From Leguminivora glycinivorella (taxonomy: Eukaryota; Arthropoda; Insecta; Lepidoptera; Tortricidae), in NCBI RefSeq assembly GCF_023078275.1, contig NC_062988.1, forward strand, positions 2,869,501 to 2,933,500: a stretch of 64,000 nt of DNA. Reading direction: 5' to 3'. The notes below the pieces were generated by a model. That model saw only the letters and a program-made list of their open reading frames with translations, ran no database searches and was not told the DNA's origin. Position 1 is the first letter of the stretch; each line of letters opens with the position of its first letter. Shown here one piece after another: positions 63,501 to 64,000 of this stretch. Made by a program: the position numbers and the translations under genes.

Positions 63501-64000
63501 TCTATCATTTTGTTACGATGTCAAAAGCTTGTAATTACTCAGTTACTTTATGTATTTCTACCTGACTTATTAAGTAGAAATTAAATTTAAAAACAACTGC
63601 TGTCCATGTTTTTCTCATAATTATCTGATGCTTTATTTCGTGCATGGTATAAAATATTTTATTTTAACTACAGTCAAGTTCCCTATTATTATAATTAAGG
63701 AAAACTATAACTTTCATTATTTTTTTCTGTCTTCGAGTATTTAGGAACCTACCTACTGTACTTAATTAATATTGTGCGTTCCACGGGAAATCGCTTTCGA
63801 GGTTTTTTTTTGTTATTTAAATAGTCTCTTACAACGTAAGTAATTGATTAAGTTTAATAGTTTGTTTAGTTTTATTTTTGAACTCTTCCTGACAGAAAAA
63901 CCTCTTAAACCTATAATCTTAAGACAACTTGCATTCAAACACAACCAGAGCTTCTTTTCCGTGGATTACTCCAATATTGCATATTAAAACCTAATTTACA

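Overview
The window is nuclear DNA from a moth or butterfly. It is AT-rich and intron-containing. It is crowded with sequence types that I know, from memory, as typical of Lepidoptera: tRNA-derived SINEs, LINE 3' tails ending in microsatellites, short-TIR MITEs, Helitron-like elements with A/T target sites, and MITEs carrying (GTCY)n microsatellites. No database was consulted.

Only one gene is well supported. It lies on the + strand from 856 to 23604 and has about 17 coding exons. I rebuilt it by chaining splice sites and codon phase. It encodes a nuclear C2H2 zinc-finger protein of about 670 residues: an acidic unknown N-terminus (1-185), five tandem fingers (186-319), a Ser-rich segment, a beta-rich module (about 430-530), a Met/Arg/Pro segment with a SUMO-type IKQE site, and an acidic C-terminus ending in two DSD clusters. 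One joint only works if a 13-base microexon (19711-19723) is included. Without it, the next exon opens on a TAG stop. I do not recognise a named orthologue.

Introns 2-16 and the 40 kb downstream are mostly repeats. Main items: a 3.8 kb non-autonomous LTR retrotransposon on the minus strand with 1.2 kb LTRs and a GCGT duplication (26921-30751); a Penelope-like fragment with a GIY-YIG endonuclease domain between inverted terminal repeats (45409-46120) plus several remnants; a 1.8 kb palindrome with nearly identical arms of about 700 bp (51084-52916); 3' ends of several non-LTR retrotransposons; many MITEs, three of which have a matching empty site elsewhere in the window; and a 42-bp tandem repeat that keeps an open frame (63347-63500).

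Weak evidence exists for other transcription units: a minus-strand terminal exon with a poly(A) signal near 57.9-58.1 kb, and CpG-rich promoter-like islands near 31.4 kb and 41.6 kb. Everything else in 24-64 kb looks intergenic or like long introns. No rRNA, functional tRNA or CRISPR array was seen.
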